60,524 bases of DNA from CAJBLF01 sp964424505 (GCA_964424505.1 CAYRIQ010000002.1:1-60524); one strand, 5' to 3'; numbered from the stretch's first letter, positions 11,166 to 20,790 are shown. Program-made: numbers and translations. Notes: a model not told the origin generated them from the sequence alone.

Positions 11166-11888
11166 TTATATATGTCTACCTACAACCATTCATCGGATTT
11201 TTATGTTGGGATATTTTTGTTTTATACATTTAGCGACTTCGTTGATTGTTGATCCTGTGGTAGTAATGTCATCTATGATAAGTACTATTTCCTCTCCTGT
11301 AAAATTAAGCTTTTGCGTTAAAGAAAATGTGTTTTTTAGGTTGATAATTCTTCCTTTTCTGTCTAGGCTTGCTTGCGTTTTTGTGTGTTTGTTTTTTTGG
11401 GCTACGGAAATCATAGGTATATTTTTATATATACTGAGTTTTTTGGCTAATATTTTGGATTGATTGTATCATTTTATAAAATAATTTCTATACCGATGGC
11501 TAGGAATGAAACTTATTCGGAATTTTTTCTTTGGATGGTGGTAATAAGCTAGTTCATATTGAAGAGATTGGTTGGCTTGCAATGCTATATCTAATCTCTC
11601 TATAAGAAAATTTCATATATCTTTTTTATGAAAATATTTAAGCTTTATAATCAGTGTTTTAAGTAAATCTGTGTAAACAAATGGAATAATAATCCCTTCC
11701 AGATAATTGTTTTTATTTGTTTTACATTCTATACATGTACGATAGTCTTTGGAAAATCTGTGACAATACGGACAAATTTCGGGATGAGGTTGTAATCTTT
11801 TTTTGCAAGATGTACATAAATATGCTCATATCACTCAGCAGTGGATACATTGTCTAGGAAATATTAGATCTATTAAATGTACTCCCAT
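11166..11888 (-). CDS. comF: ComF family phosphoribosyltransferase-like protein
   Basis: A 240-residue frame from ATG 11888, the usual length. The N-terminus carries the ComF double zinc ribbon (FPRQCIHCG, LCTSCKKRL, CPYCHRF, CIECK). The middle has the family box GYNQSKILAKKL with TGA as its first glycine. The phosphoribosyl-pyrophosphate loop is IDDITTTGSTINE near the end. ComF proteins support DNA uptake in naturally competent bacteria. In candidate phyla they accompany type IV pilus or competence genes, but none of those is adjacent here. A TATACC -10 box lies only 5 bases before the ATG, suggesting a leaderless mRNA. Confidence 0.92.
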
Positions 11889-11893
11889 ATTGT

Positions 11894-11899
11894 GGTATA
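11894..11899 (-). promoter_or_regulatory. -10 element directly before comF
   Basis: TATACC on the minus strand is separated from the comF ATG by only 5 bases, so transcription would start at the start codon itself. Confidence 0.4.
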
Positions 11900-11972
11900 G
11901 TGATAAAATATATTGTATATATATTATCAAAAAAGGAAAAAAATAGAAAAAGTTAGGACAAACTTTATAAAT

Positions 11973-12001
11973 AAAAAAAGAAGCCATCTGACTTCCTTTT
12001 T
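11973..12001. terminator. Rho-independent terminator after the 12020-12709 gene
   Basis: GAAGCC (11980-11985) pairs with GACTTC (11990-11995, one G-T pair). On the minus strand seven T follow (plus-strand A run 11973-11979). A plus-strand T run after 11995 makes it potentially bidirectional. Confidence 0.75.
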
Positions 12002-12019
12002 CATATATTTTTGTTTGAC

Positions 12020-12709
12020 TTATTTTTTGATAATTGCTTCAATAGCAGCAAATCCCATTTCTTCTTTGTCATTGATTAAAATATATAATTCATCACCTGA
12101 TTTCCCTTTAAAAAATGTTACGGCAGCTTGATTGAGAAAATAATTTTTTCCGTCATCCGTGATGGCTACAAATTTGTTGTCATCAGTTTTGGAAAGTAAT
12201 GCTCTCACATGTTTTCTTTCTATTGGTTGGATGAGTTTATAGATAAATTTCCCATCTTCTACTATTTTGAGTTTAAGTAAGTCTCAAGGTACAAGTTTAG
12301 TTTTACTTGAATAATTAAGTGGAACAGGGTATTTTTTTTGATCATTTCAAATCATAAAATAACCATCAAATTTTCCTTCCACTACTTCTGCATTTTCTTC
12401 TGAGTTGGTTTTGGATTCTTCTGTTCATACGATTTGTTCAGCATCTTTATGTTCTACACTTTCAGGGTCTTCTGGATCAAATTTTGCTAATTGATTGAGG
12501 GTCAGCCTAATCCTTTTCATATCATTTTCTATGTTTCCCAAAAGATTTTGTATAAACTGTATCATCTGTTGGTGTTTTTGCAACATTTCCTCTTTGTTTA
12601 CTTTTTTTGGTGTTGCAACTTTTGTGGTACTTTTAGCTGTTGGAGTAGCTTTTGTAACTACTTTAGCTTCTTTGGGCTCAGCTTTTGTAGCTGTTTTTGT
12701 TTCTGTCAT
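12020..12709 (-). CDS. Conserved candidate-phylum protein with basic Ala/Lys tail and coiled coil
   Basis: A 229-residue frame from ATG 12709 to TAA, joined across TGA codons. The first 40 residues are Lys/Ala/Thr low-complexity (TKAEPKEAKVVTKATPTAKS). A helical segment (about 40-80, QKHQQMIQFIQNLLGNI) and an acidic linker follow. The last 140 residues form a beta-rich domain with boxes KKYPVPLNYSSKTKL, VPGDLLKLKI, FIYKLIQPIERK and an end AAIEAIIKK. From memory this C-terminal pattern recurs in many Patescibacteria/CPR proteins of unknown function. The basic tail suggests nucleic-acid contact. It has its own promoter and terminator. Confidence 0.75.
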
Positions 12710-12758
12710 GTTTTTTGTTTTTATAAGAGTAAAAGTTTTTTTGTTTCGTATAAGATAG

Positions 12759-12786
12759 AGTATACTGGTTTTAAATTTTTTTGCAA
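12759..12786 (-). promoter_or_regulatory. Promoter of the 12020-12709 gene
   Basis: On the minus strand TTGCAA (12786-12781) and TATACT (12764-12759) are spaced by 16 bases, about 50 bases upstream of the ATG at 12709. Confidence 0.55.
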
Positions 12787-12798
12787 ATTTTTGTTGTA

Positions 12799-12830
12799 GA
12801 AAAAAACATCTTTAGAATTTCTAAAGATGT
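12799..12830 (-). terminator. Rho-independent terminator
   Basis: An 11-bp perfect stem, ACATCTTTAGA with TCTAAAGATGT (12806-12830) and a 3-base loop, is followed on the minus strand by a T run. It lies 28 bases after the stop of the 12859-13176 gene. Confidence 0.8.
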
Positions 12831-12858
12831 ATAGTTATTTTTACTACATGTATTTAGT

Positions 12859-13176
12859 TTATACTATTTCCACATTACTTATTTTTTTTCCCTCAGTAGT
12901 AATTTTGAGGGTTACTTTTATAGTATGAGTAATAGTTTTGTCTGTAGGAAGATGTTTTTTTGCTATATATTTTTGTGAAATCTTATAGAAATATGATATT
13001 TCTCCACTCTTCATAAACGTTTGTATAGCTACTATCATAAGAAGTATAGCCAATACACTTTTTGTTACCTCCATGATAGGTTCTATTTGTGTAGTCCATA
13101 CGTTATGAACTAATAGTAGAGATATGCATATTAACGCACATCCAATACTTTGCATCCATCTGATTTGTGTTTTCAT
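12859..13176 (-). CDS. Small membrane protein, 105 aa
   Basis: An uninterrupted frame from ATG 13176 with a strong terminator behind it. Two hydrophobic helices (about 10-25, IGCALICISLLLV; about 38-55, SVLAILLMIVAIQTF) precede a basic C-terminal half (KISQKYIAKKH, then VTLKITTEGKK). Topology suggests a hairpin in the membrane with both ends on the cytoplasmic side. No family recognised. Confidence 0.65.
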   Translation of the reverse strand: MKTQIRWMQSIGCALICISLLLVHNVWTTQIEPIMEVTKSVLAILLMIVAIQTFMKSGEISYFYKISQKYIAKKHLPTDKTITHTIKVTLKITTEGKKISNVEIV

Positions 13177-13384
13177 TTTTTTTGTTTTATGTTTATATAC
13201 TATATATAATTATTTTGTTTATATAGTCAAGCTAATTTACTCCTTATTTTCTTAATGTGCGTTTTATTTGTGCATTTTTTTTTGTTTTTGAAAATAAAAT
13301 TTGCAAAATACTTTTTATTGTGTACTATAGATGTATTATTACTTGTTGGTATATAGTTAGATTTTACTTTTTACATGTATCTTG

Positions 13385-14326
13385 ATGAAGCTATTTTCGA
13401 AAATATTTCTTGTTGTAGGTGTATTGTCTTGGGCTTTTGGTGTGACGAGTGCTGCTACATGAGATTTGCGAAATTGGATGGATAATCTCAATGATGAAAT
13501 ACCTTTTGGTTATGGTGTTAGTCAAAAAATCACGGTCGATCAAATCACACCAGATAAAATTATCATAAAGTCACCAGTGATTCAGGATGAATTTAATGTA
13601 AAAATCAAAAAATATACAGTTATGTTTTCTCAGTATCCGTTGTCTCAGATATTGGAAGATCCTAATTTACTAGATCAATCTAAAGAAAAAACTTTTGATT
13701 TTACTACTGTGGGAACTGAGATTACTATGGAACTTAAAACAACGGAAGATGTAATCAACCCAAGTACTGTATATTATTTATCTGTTATTCCAAAAGATCA
13801 AAATGGTATTTTGTGAGAAATATCAAATGAAATTTGGTTTAAACTTGCTACTCAAACCTCTGGAGAAGGTAATGCTCCGACCGCATCATCGACACATACT
13901 GCTCCTGGTGCAAATATGAGTTTAGCCAATGTGACCCATACTATTACTCAAAATAAGGCAACATTGAGATGGACTTCAGTAGATGGATCAAGCATGGTTG
14001 ATATTTTTCTTTGGAATCCAACTAGCGAAGTGTTTGAAAGACTTTCAAGTGTAAATATGAGTGATGAAAAATATGAATTTACTCTTAGAAGAAATGGCGA
14101 ATATGTCATCAATTTTATGCCAAATAATGATGGAACAGAATATCGCTATACTTTTGTAGTCAATGGTGTTACTCCAACAAGCACAAGTGCTGGTAATACA
14201 ACATCTTCTACTACTCCAACTATCGGAAAAATTCCTGCTACATGACCAAAAGAAAATATTTTGATTGTTTTGGCAATTGCTTTTGTACTTTATATATGAT
14301 ATAGAAAGCTAAAAGCCAAACACTAA
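13385..14326 (+). CDS. Cell-surface protein with Fn3-like regions and a GP-x-EN C-terminal anchor
   Basis: A 313-residue frame from ATG 13385 to TAA 14324-14326. It starts with a signal peptide (MKLFSKIFLVVGVLSWAFG, cleavage near SAA). Two beta-rich segments follow, with Fn3-like features (VYYLSVIPKDQNG, ATLRWTSVDGSSMVDIFLW, then an EYVINFMP strand), then a Ser/Thr linker. The end is PATGPKENILIV, a hydrophobic helix and the basic stop YRKLKAKH, with glycine of GPKEN from TGA. This resembles LPXTG-type sorting tails in architecture. The protein ending at 37326 has the same tail. Its stop lies 4 bases from the convergent gene. Confidence 0.8.
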
Positions 14327-14330
14327 TATC

Positions 14331-14843
14331 TTATCGAAATAACTTGTAGATACCTATAGTTATTGTCGTAATTAGTCGTCATATTATCTGGACGAAAGTT
14401 CAGATTTTTTTCTTTTTTTTAATTTGTTTTGTTATGTTTTTTCGTTGATCTTCTGATACAATACTGTCTCCTGATCATTGTCCCATTGTATCGATTTCTT
14501 GTCTAATTGTGTCTATATTTTCTGTATATTTTTTTTGTTCAGCTTCCATAACTACTTGAATTCATTTACTGATTTTAAAATTTGGATTGTTATATTGTGC
14601 TTTGGCTACTTGATATCGTATGGTATCGTATGATGTCACAAGATTTTGATATATTCTTTTGTGTCGTTTGACCAATTTGCTATGAAACGATATCATTACT
14701 ATATTGCATATAATATATGCGATACCTATGATCATAATCATTTCTGCTTGTGGCTCTGCTCGTCAGGTACTGTTGGCAAATATGTGAATTATTTGTCCTC
14801 GAAAAAACATGAGTTGTTCTATAATAGTATTTCGTGTTTGCAT
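14331..14843 (-). CDS. Membrane protein with coiled coil, 170 aa
   Basis: A frame from ATG 14843 to TAA 14331-14333 using TGA as glycine, 31 bases after tilS on the same strand and probably co-transcribed. One clear membrane helix lies at about residues 36-53 (MIMIIGIAYIICNIVMI). A basic, Gln/Lys-rich helical region follows (KRHKRIYQNL, VMEAEQKKYTENI), then a KKKKK cluster and a second, weaker hydrophobic stretch near the end (IIGRLITTITIGIYKLF). The size and layout recall small envelope proteins, but no family could be assigned. Confidence 0.65.
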
Positions 14844-14874
14844 AATACTATGAATAAGCGATAAAAAATGGTTT

Positions 14875-16146
14875 TTACTTTTTATATATTTTAATTATCT
14901 GATTTTTTTTGACTACGATTGGAATAAAATTTCTTCGAAAGATTGGAATTTTCTGATTGATACAATATTCATTTCGTGTTTTCTTTTTGTATATATCTCC
15001 TGTGGTGGGAAATCTTAATGTAGCGTTTAGATATTCTTTTTGTATGGTAATATTTTCTCCTTCTCGATTTATGTTTTGTATCGTATGTATTGTATATGAT
15101 TTATCAATTGTTTTTTTCCAAAAAAATATTGGTCATGAAATAATATATATATTTCCATGAGATTTAAAAAAATATGTTTTATTGAAATATTTGTATCCAC
15201 TTGTGTTTTTTTGCAAAAATTGTGTTCGTTCTTTAAGAAGAGGAGTTGTAATATTGTTTGAAATATTGAGCATTTTCATGATTTCTAAAATTTTTTCACT
15301 TGTTATGCTTTTGGGTGATGTTTTTCGTTGATAAGCAAAATCAGTGTTTCGGTGAGGTGATTGTACAATAGGTTTCAGAATATATTTTTTTGTAATTTGA
15401 TTTTTTTCTATTTGTTCATATATATTTTTTATGCTTTCAACAAATGAGTTATTTGTCGTAGTTTTTTTGTGTGCGAGTTTGTAGATTGTAGGAAGTATTT
15501 CATTTCTTAGTTTATTTCTCAGACTTGTGGTGGTATCGTAGTTTGTTGGATCAGTAATGAAAGGAATATCTTGTTGTGTGCATATCTGAGTGATTTCATC
15601 TTTAGTTAATCATAAAAGTGGCCTTACTACCTGTATTCATGGCAGTAAATGATGCAGTTCTTGCTGTTTCATAGCTAAAAAGCCATTGATGTTCGCTCCA
15701 CGAAGAAGATTGAGAAACGTGCTTTCTATGCGGTCTGTCAGGTTGTGCCCAAAAATTAATTGATCAATATGATGTTTTTTTGTATAGTGTTGAAATACTT
15801 CATATCTTCGTTTTCTTAGCTCTGTTTCACTGTTTTTTTTGTTACTTGTTCTTTTGCTTATAATGACTTGTGTCCCTTTGAAAAATGAAGTAATAAATTT
15901 TTCATCATCACGATTGCCTGTTCTAGTATTGTGATTGCAGTGAATAAACCGTAAATTTTTTATGTCGTATTTTTTTTGTATAAAAAAATGGTAAAGTAAA
16001 CAAGCTGTCATTATGCTGTCTGCACCACCACTTACTGCTACCATAATTTTGTGTTGTGGTTGTATTATAGTATTGAGTGTGTCCAAACAATCTTGTACTT
16101 TTTTAATTCACCTTGTATTTTGTGAAAGTTTTGCTATTTTTTTCAT
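14875..16146 (-). CDS. tilS: tRNA(Ile)-lysidine synthase TilS
   Basis: 423 residues from ATG 16146. A later TTG at 16086 would remove only 20 residues. The ATP-binding PP-loop is AVSGGADS near residue 40, followed by CNHNTRTGNRDDE and FGHNLTDRIESTFLNLLRG, all typical of TilS. The C-terminal domain (LRFPTTGDIYKK, then KIPIFRRNFIPIVV) is present, so the enzyme is full length. TilS makes lysidine at C34 of tRNA-Ile2 so that AUA is read as isoleucine, a codon used very often here. Glycine is TGA at several sites (NTRGIKK, LLPGIQ, LLGLTK). Confidence 0.93.
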
Positions 16147-16213
16147 AAGTTTAGTATTTGAATTTTTTGGCTAAAACGATATATATAGTTATATTTATGC
16201 TTTTTATGGTAAA

Positions 16214-16732
16214 ATGAAAGACAAAACGATCAAGGATACTCTATTTAAAATCAAAATTTCTGATTTGTTGCATGAGTCAGGAAAGGAAGATCAGTTGGTG
16301 TTTGAACATAAGTTTTCTCCTCAGCTGACGAATTTACATGATGAAGGGATTGGATGAATATTTACATTTCAATCTTTGGATTCTACTTCTTTGCTTGGTA
16401 CACTTACTGATGTTACTGCTTGTTTCCATGAAGTATGTGATAGCTGTGAGACATCATTTATTAGGTCTGTATATATTCCTTCGTATGTTGCTAGATTTGT
16501 TTTTGAGGATGACACTACCAAACAAGAAGCTAATGAGTCAGAGGAAGTTATATTTTTTATCAATAAAAAAGCAGAAACTATTGATATCGAAGATATGATA
16601 GTACAATCTATATTACTCAATGACCCTTTTGTTAAGCGTTGTGCTGATTGTACTAAGCGTTTAGCTGATATGGATGATGATGACGAAGTCTTTGATGATT
16701 TTGCCTCCAAAGGCAATGTATTGTTTCATTAA
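16214..16732 (+). CDS. yceD: YceD family (DUF177) protein
   Basis: 172 residues from ATG 16214 to TAA at 16732. It has the family layout: variable N-terminus, a middle with cysteines CFHEVCDSCETSFI and a strand RSVYIPSYVARFVFE, an acidic loop, then IDIEDMIVQSILLNDP and a second cysteine pair RCADCTKRL. YceD/DUF177 proteins act in 23S rRNA accumulation in bacteria and plastids. In many genomes it sits before rpmF (L32), but here a CAP-domain gene follows instead. It is divergent from tilS with a 67-base shared upstream region. Confidence 0.8.
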
Positions 16733-16757
16733 CTATTTTTATTTTTTGTTTATAAAA

Positions 16758-17576
16758 ATGCCCTCGATACGCTCTTTTTTTGTGTTTTTTGCTTTTTTTT
16801 GCTTTTTAGGAACCACTTTTGCACTTTTTTCTCCGGAAAATTTTGTTGATCAGATGCAACAACAACAATCTACGCTTTCATCTTCTGAAAAAAAAATATA
16901 TTATGCGCAACTTTCCAATGCTTTGCGTTTACTTACTATCAAAAATCTTAAGGATACGTGACAATCATTGTTGTATACTTCGTTACAAACTTATGTAGAT
17001 ACACAACGCAAAACTTTGGGATTTATCTCTTCTGGAGATAGTTCTTCGTCTATTTCTTCTGCTTTTTCTGGGATGATTATCCCAAATGTAGATCTTGCTA
17101 AAGTCAGAGATTTTTGGGTGTCACTCCATAACTGAGAAAGAAAAATAAAAAATCTGACCCCTTTTGTATACAATGTTGCTCTTGAATGAACAGCATCCAA
17201 TTGGGCGAATTATCTTGCTGACCTTAAAAAAACGACACATAAGAGAAAAAATACAGATGGCTATTATTCCTATGTCAGTATCAAAGAATGGTTTAATAAT
17301 CAGTGAATTGTTTTTTCTACCAAGGAAATAAATGGTCAGTCCTTGTTTAGTGAAAGTCTTGGTCGATGAATATACTCTTGTAAAAAAACTGATTGTACTG
17401 ATGATTTTATAAAAGCAATCAAAACGAGTCGAATGTTTTTTATGAGTGAAAAAGGTAAAAAATATAGACCACATTATAATGCTATTGTAGGAAATTATAC
17501 TTCTATTGGTTTGGGAGTTGCTTTGATAGGTAATAAATACTATTTAGTGAGCCACTATACACAAGACTTGAAATAA
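16758..17576 (+). CDS. Secreted CAP (SCP/PR1) domain protein
   Basis: 272 residues from ATG 16758 to TAA 17574-17576. A signal peptide (MPSIRSFFVFFAFFCFLGTT, cleavage near FA) leads into a helical region rich in Gln/Ser. The C-terminal 160 residues fit the CAP fold: WVSLHNGERKIKNL, NVALEGTASNWANYLADL, a histidine in KKTTHKRK, IKEWFNNQG, ESLGRGIYSC with a second cysteine, and HYNAIVGNYTSIGLGVAL ending in a strand. Several glycines are TGA. CAP proteins are extracellular and bind ligands or membranes, and in bacteria often accompany envelope functions. It lies 25 bases after yceD. Confidence 0.8.
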
Positions 17577-17633
17577 TTGTTCATTTCATTATATATTTTT
17601 TGTTATATGGTGTTTTTATATTGTTTTTGAATA

Positions 17634-18074
17634 ATGAAAAAAATATTTACCTTGTTGCCTATTGTGTGACTGATACTTGGTGCTGTTGCTATTGCTACAG
17701 AAATCAAAACGACGAGTCCTATTCTTCCTGGACAACAATTGTCTGGAGTTCTAGTAACTTGTGTACAATCTGCTTTGGAAAAAAGAGAAAATACAATTAT
17801 TTCTTGATTAACAACTTATCAAATCGCATCTTTGTCTGCGCTCCAAATCAGAAAATCTGCATTGCTTGTGGCATGGAAAAAACCTATAAAATCAGAGGTA
17901 AAGTCTGCTGTTTCCATCGCATGGAAAATCTATAAATCTTCTTTAAAAACCAATAAATCTCTTTTTGAAACAAATAAAAAGCTCGCTTGGACTACGTATA
18001 AAACTGAAGTGAAGGCATGCAAGGCTACTTCATTAGTACAATCTCTGGATTCTAGTTCTTTAGGTAGTGAATAG
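17634..18074 (+). CDS. Secreted or anchored Lys/Trp-rich helical protein, 146 aa
   Basis: A frame from ATG 17634 to TAG at 18074 with TGA glycine in the hydrophobic start (TLLPIVGLILGAVAIA), which serves as signal peptide or anchor. The rest is helical, with a repeated pattern of a basic helix containing tryptophan about every 20-25 residues (VAWKKPIKSEVKS, IAWKIYKSSLK, LAWTTYKTEVK). Two cysteines (VTCVQSAL, VKACKAT) flank the helical part and could pair. No family recognised. It sits between the CAP gene and the helicase promoter. Confidence 0.65.
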
Positions 18075-18140
18075 TGTCTATATTTTTTCAGTAGAAGAAT
18101 TGCTTTTTTGTGAGTAATTCTTTTTTTGTCAAAAATAAAT

Positions 18141-18170
18141 TTGACAACAGGTTTGATATCATTATATACT
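18141..18170 (+). promoter_or_regulatory. Promoter of the PIF1-like helicase gene
   Basis: A perfect TTGACA (18141-18146) and TATACT (18165-18170) spaced 18 bases lie 30 bases upstream of ATG 18201. This argues against the longer in-frame start upstream. Confidence 0.65.
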
Positions 18171-18200
18171 TTAAATTCTATTTATTTTTACCTAGACAGT

Positions 18201-19742
18201 ATGCATATTACTTTTGATGAGATAGGACAAAACGCTCTTGATACTATGGAAAACACTTCAAAACATATTTTTTTGACGGGGAAAGCTGGTACAGGTAAAT
18301 CTACATTGTTGATGTATTTCCTTGAAACAAGTTCTAAAAATCTTGCAGTACTTGCTCCTACTTGAGTGGCAGCACTCAATATTTGATGAGCTACTATTCA
18401 TTCATTTTTTTGATTTGCTCCTACTATTACACTCAAAAAAGCAAAACAAGAAGCAAAATTTCAAATAGATGATCCAAAATTTACGGAACTTGATACTTTG
18501 GTTATTGATGAAATATCTATGGTAAGAGCTGATCTTTTGGACTGTATAGATGTATTTCTTCAAATAGTAAGAAAGTCTAAAAAATCATTTGGTGGTGTGC
18601 AAATGATTATGATTGGTGATTTATATCAGCTCTCACCTGTCGTTACTAGTGCAGAAAAATTGTTTTTTAGTAAAGAATATCCAAGTCCTTATTTTTTTGA
18701 TGCGAATGTGATCCAGCACAAAAAATTTATTATGGAATTTATCGAATTGGAAAAAATTTATCGTCAAACGGATCAGAAATTTATTGATATTCTCAATGCC
18801 ATTAGAACCAAAACATTGACGCCAAAACATCTCAATAGTCTCAATACTCGTATCGTTAAAGATGTTGCTCTTGTGCAAGAAGGTATGGTGTATTTGGCTG
18901 GTACTAACGCCAAAGTGGACACTATCAATCAATGATACTTAGATCGTATTACTACCAAAATTAGTACATTTTGTGCTAGTTCAACGTGAGATCTTACACA
19001 AAAACAATTTCCTGTAAAACAAAAACTTATGTTTAAAATTTGAGCACAAGTAATGTTTGTCGCCAATGATCCTGATGGCCGTCGAGTCAATGGTACTTTA
19101 TGAAAAATAAAAAAAATCAAAAAAGATATGATTTGCGTGCAGATATATGATGGTGAGGAAGTAGAAGTACATAAACATACCTGGAGAGTTGCTCAATATG
19201 AATATAATTCCAACAAAAAAAGACTGGATGTGTTTTCGGTAGGCTCGTTTACTCAGATTCCTCTCGTTCTTGCTTGGGCTGTTACCATTCATAAAAGTCA
19301 GTGAAAAACTTTTGATAAAGTGATTATTGATGTGAGTTCTGGAATATTTGCACATGGACAAGTTTATGTTGCTTTGAGTCGTTGTCGTAGTCTTCAGTGA
19401 TTGCAACTTACTACACCTATTCAGTCTTTTCATGTATTACTTGATTATCGTGTCGTACATTTTCTTACGAAATATCAATATGACCAGTCAGAAATGTTTC
19501 TTTCTTTGGATGATAAAGTAAAGTTTTTAAAAAATATAATCAAGGAACAATGACGTGTGCATATGACATATCTAAAATCTGTAGATGTAAAATCTCGTAG
19601 AATATTTGAGCCACAACATATCGGTACTATGCAGTATAATGAAAAAGATTTTTTGTGAGTGTCGTGATATTGTCATACCACGTGAAAAGATAGAGTTTTT
19701 AGAGTCGATAGGATTTTGACCGTAGAAAAATATTCTGAATAA
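18201..19742 (+). CDS. PIF1-like DNA helicase with C-terminal WYL-like domain
   Basis: 513 residues from ATG 18201 to TAA at 19742. Walker A is GKAGTGKST; motif Ia is APTGVAALNIGGATIHSFFG, with four glycines from TGA; Walker B is TLVIDEIS; motif III is MIGDLYQLSP. Near residue 370 is WAVTIHKSQGKTFDKV and then VYVALSRCRS, the RecD2/PIF1 signature. The last 70 residues (VHMTYLKSVDVKSRRIFEP, then GVSGYCHTTGKDRVFRVDRI) look like a WYL domain, a ligand or nucleic-acid sensing module. PIF1 helicases unwind DNA 5' to 3' and resolve G-quadruplexes and R-loops. It follows its own promoter. Confidence 0.93.
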
Positions 19743-19811
19743 AATTCTTTCTTGAAAAAACTGTAGGTTAGTATATATTTCATATGTTTTTTTATATTTT
19801 ATATTTTCGTT

Positions 19812-20276
19812 ATGAAAAAAAATCATGTATTAATTTCTCTAGTATGATTACTTATGCTGGTTTTTGCTTGATGTGGTAAGTCTACTACTGTAGATGTGAC
19901 TGATAGTTCTACGACTGTTACAGAAAATGAGTGTATGCGTGGTTGTCAAATGGTATGGAAAGCTAATGAAGGAAATAAGTGAAAAACATCTAGCCAAATG
20001 GATAAAGATTGCAACAATCTCTGTGATGCTACACAAGGTATACAAAATAACGATTTAAGTTCTTGTGCAAAATCTGACTGAATTTTGAGAGATGGTTGTT
20101 ATTCGGAAATTGCCAAAAAAACCAAAGACGCTTCTGTTTGTGAAAATATTACTGATGTAATGTTTAAAAATGCTTGTTATACTTCTGTAGCTGAAGAAGC
20201 AAAAGATGTTTCTATTTGTGAAAAAATAAGTGATGTAATGTTTAAAAAGACTTGTTTAGATGCGTTTGATAAGTAG
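19812..20276 (+). CDS. Cys-rich lipoprotein, 154 aa
   Basis: ATG 19812 to TAG at 20276. The N-terminus is a lipoprotein signal peptide (MKKNHVLISL, hydrophobic core) with lipobox VFAGC at about residues 17-21. The glycine before the lipidated cysteine is TGA. The mature part has about a dozen cysteines. The second half is a tandem repeat of about 30 residues, with KDASVCENITDVMFKNACY repeated as KDVSICEKISDVMFKKTCL. Disulphides are likely, and the window also encodes a DsbA-like enzyme. Function unknown. It could be a surface-bound structural or binding protein. Confidence 0.75.
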
Positions 20277-20294
20277 TTATTATTCCGAATAAAC

Positions 20295-20318
20295 AAAAAA
20301 AGACATTTTTACATGTCT
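20295..20318 (-). terminator. Terminator after tRNA-His
   Basis: A 6-bp stem, AGACAT with ATGTCT (20301-20318), is followed on the minus strand by a run of T (plus-strand A 20295-20300). It lies 13 bases after the tRNA-His 3' end. Confidence 0.65.
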
Positions 20319-20330
20319 ATTTCAAAACTA

Positions 20331-20407
20331 TGGGGCGAACGACGGGGCTCGAACCCGCGACATCCTGAGTCACAGTCAGGCGCTCTACCAACTGAGCTAC
20401 GATCGCC
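20331..20407 (-). tRNA. tRNA-His (GTG anticodon)
   Basis: Cloverleaf on the minus strand: encoded G-1 at 20407, acceptor GCGATCG with CGTTCGC (one T-T mismatch), D arm GCTC/GAGC, anticodon arm CCTGA-CTGTGAC-TCAGG with anticodon GTG, T arm GCGGG-TTCGAGC-CCCGT, then discriminator C and an encoded CCA. The extra G-1 opposite C73 is the identity feature of histidine tRNA. A broken copy lies upstream on the same strand at 20673-20732. Confidence 0.95.
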
Positions 20408-20495
20408 ATATAAATGATTTGTGGTTAATCCAATGATGAATGTGTCAATCTTTCTTTATCATACTTTCTAATTTTAGAGCTTCTGTTTTGGAGTC

Positions 20496-20525
20496 TTTAA
20501 TGAAATATCATACTAAATCAAGCTT
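20496..20525 (+). repeat. 30-base direct repeat, copy 1
   Basis: Identical to 20761-20790. The sequence begins tttaatgaaatatcatac and ends aagctt. One copy lies upstream of intact tRNA-His and one upstream of its broken copy, so it was probably duplicated together with the tRNA. Confidence 0.9.
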
Positions 20526-20672
20526 TCCCATTTTTTTTGTGGTCTTTGTGTGTCATTTTTTATGACTAATCATTCTTTTTTCAATATTGCTTGTATATCA
20601 AGTATAGTAGATATTTTCTCATTTTATAATGTATACATAATACATTTTTTGTGGTAAGATATGAATATATTA

Positions 20673-20732
20673 TGGGACGAAACGACATCCTGAGTCACAG
20701 TCAGGCGCTCTACCAACTGAGCTACGATCGCC
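20673..20732 (-). pseudogene. tRNA-His remnant lacking the T arm
   Basis: The 5' acceptor strand, D arm and whole anticodon arm (GTG anticodon) are identical to the intact tRNA-His. After the variable loop the T arm is missing. The missing part is flanked by GTCG in the intact gene, so deletion between short direct repeats explains it. The 3' end (TTTCGTCCCA) carries extra point changes that weaken the acceptor stem. Confidence 0.85.
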
Positions 20733-20760
20733 ATATGGCAATATTCTAAAACTGGAATAG

Positions 20761-20790
20761 TTTAATGAAATATCATACTAAATCAAGCTT
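20761..20790 (+). repeat. 30-base direct repeat, copy 2
   Basis: Second copy of the repeat at 20496-20525, located 28 bases beyond the 5' end of the tRNA-His remnant. Confidence 0.9.

Noticed and set aside
18201..19742. Reading the many TGA codons as stops, giving pseudogenes, or as selenocysteine
   Set aside because: TGA occurs many times per gene, always in sensible frame and at conserved glycines. No SECIS-like context is needed, and cysteine/selenocysteine would not fit motifs such as APTGVAAL.
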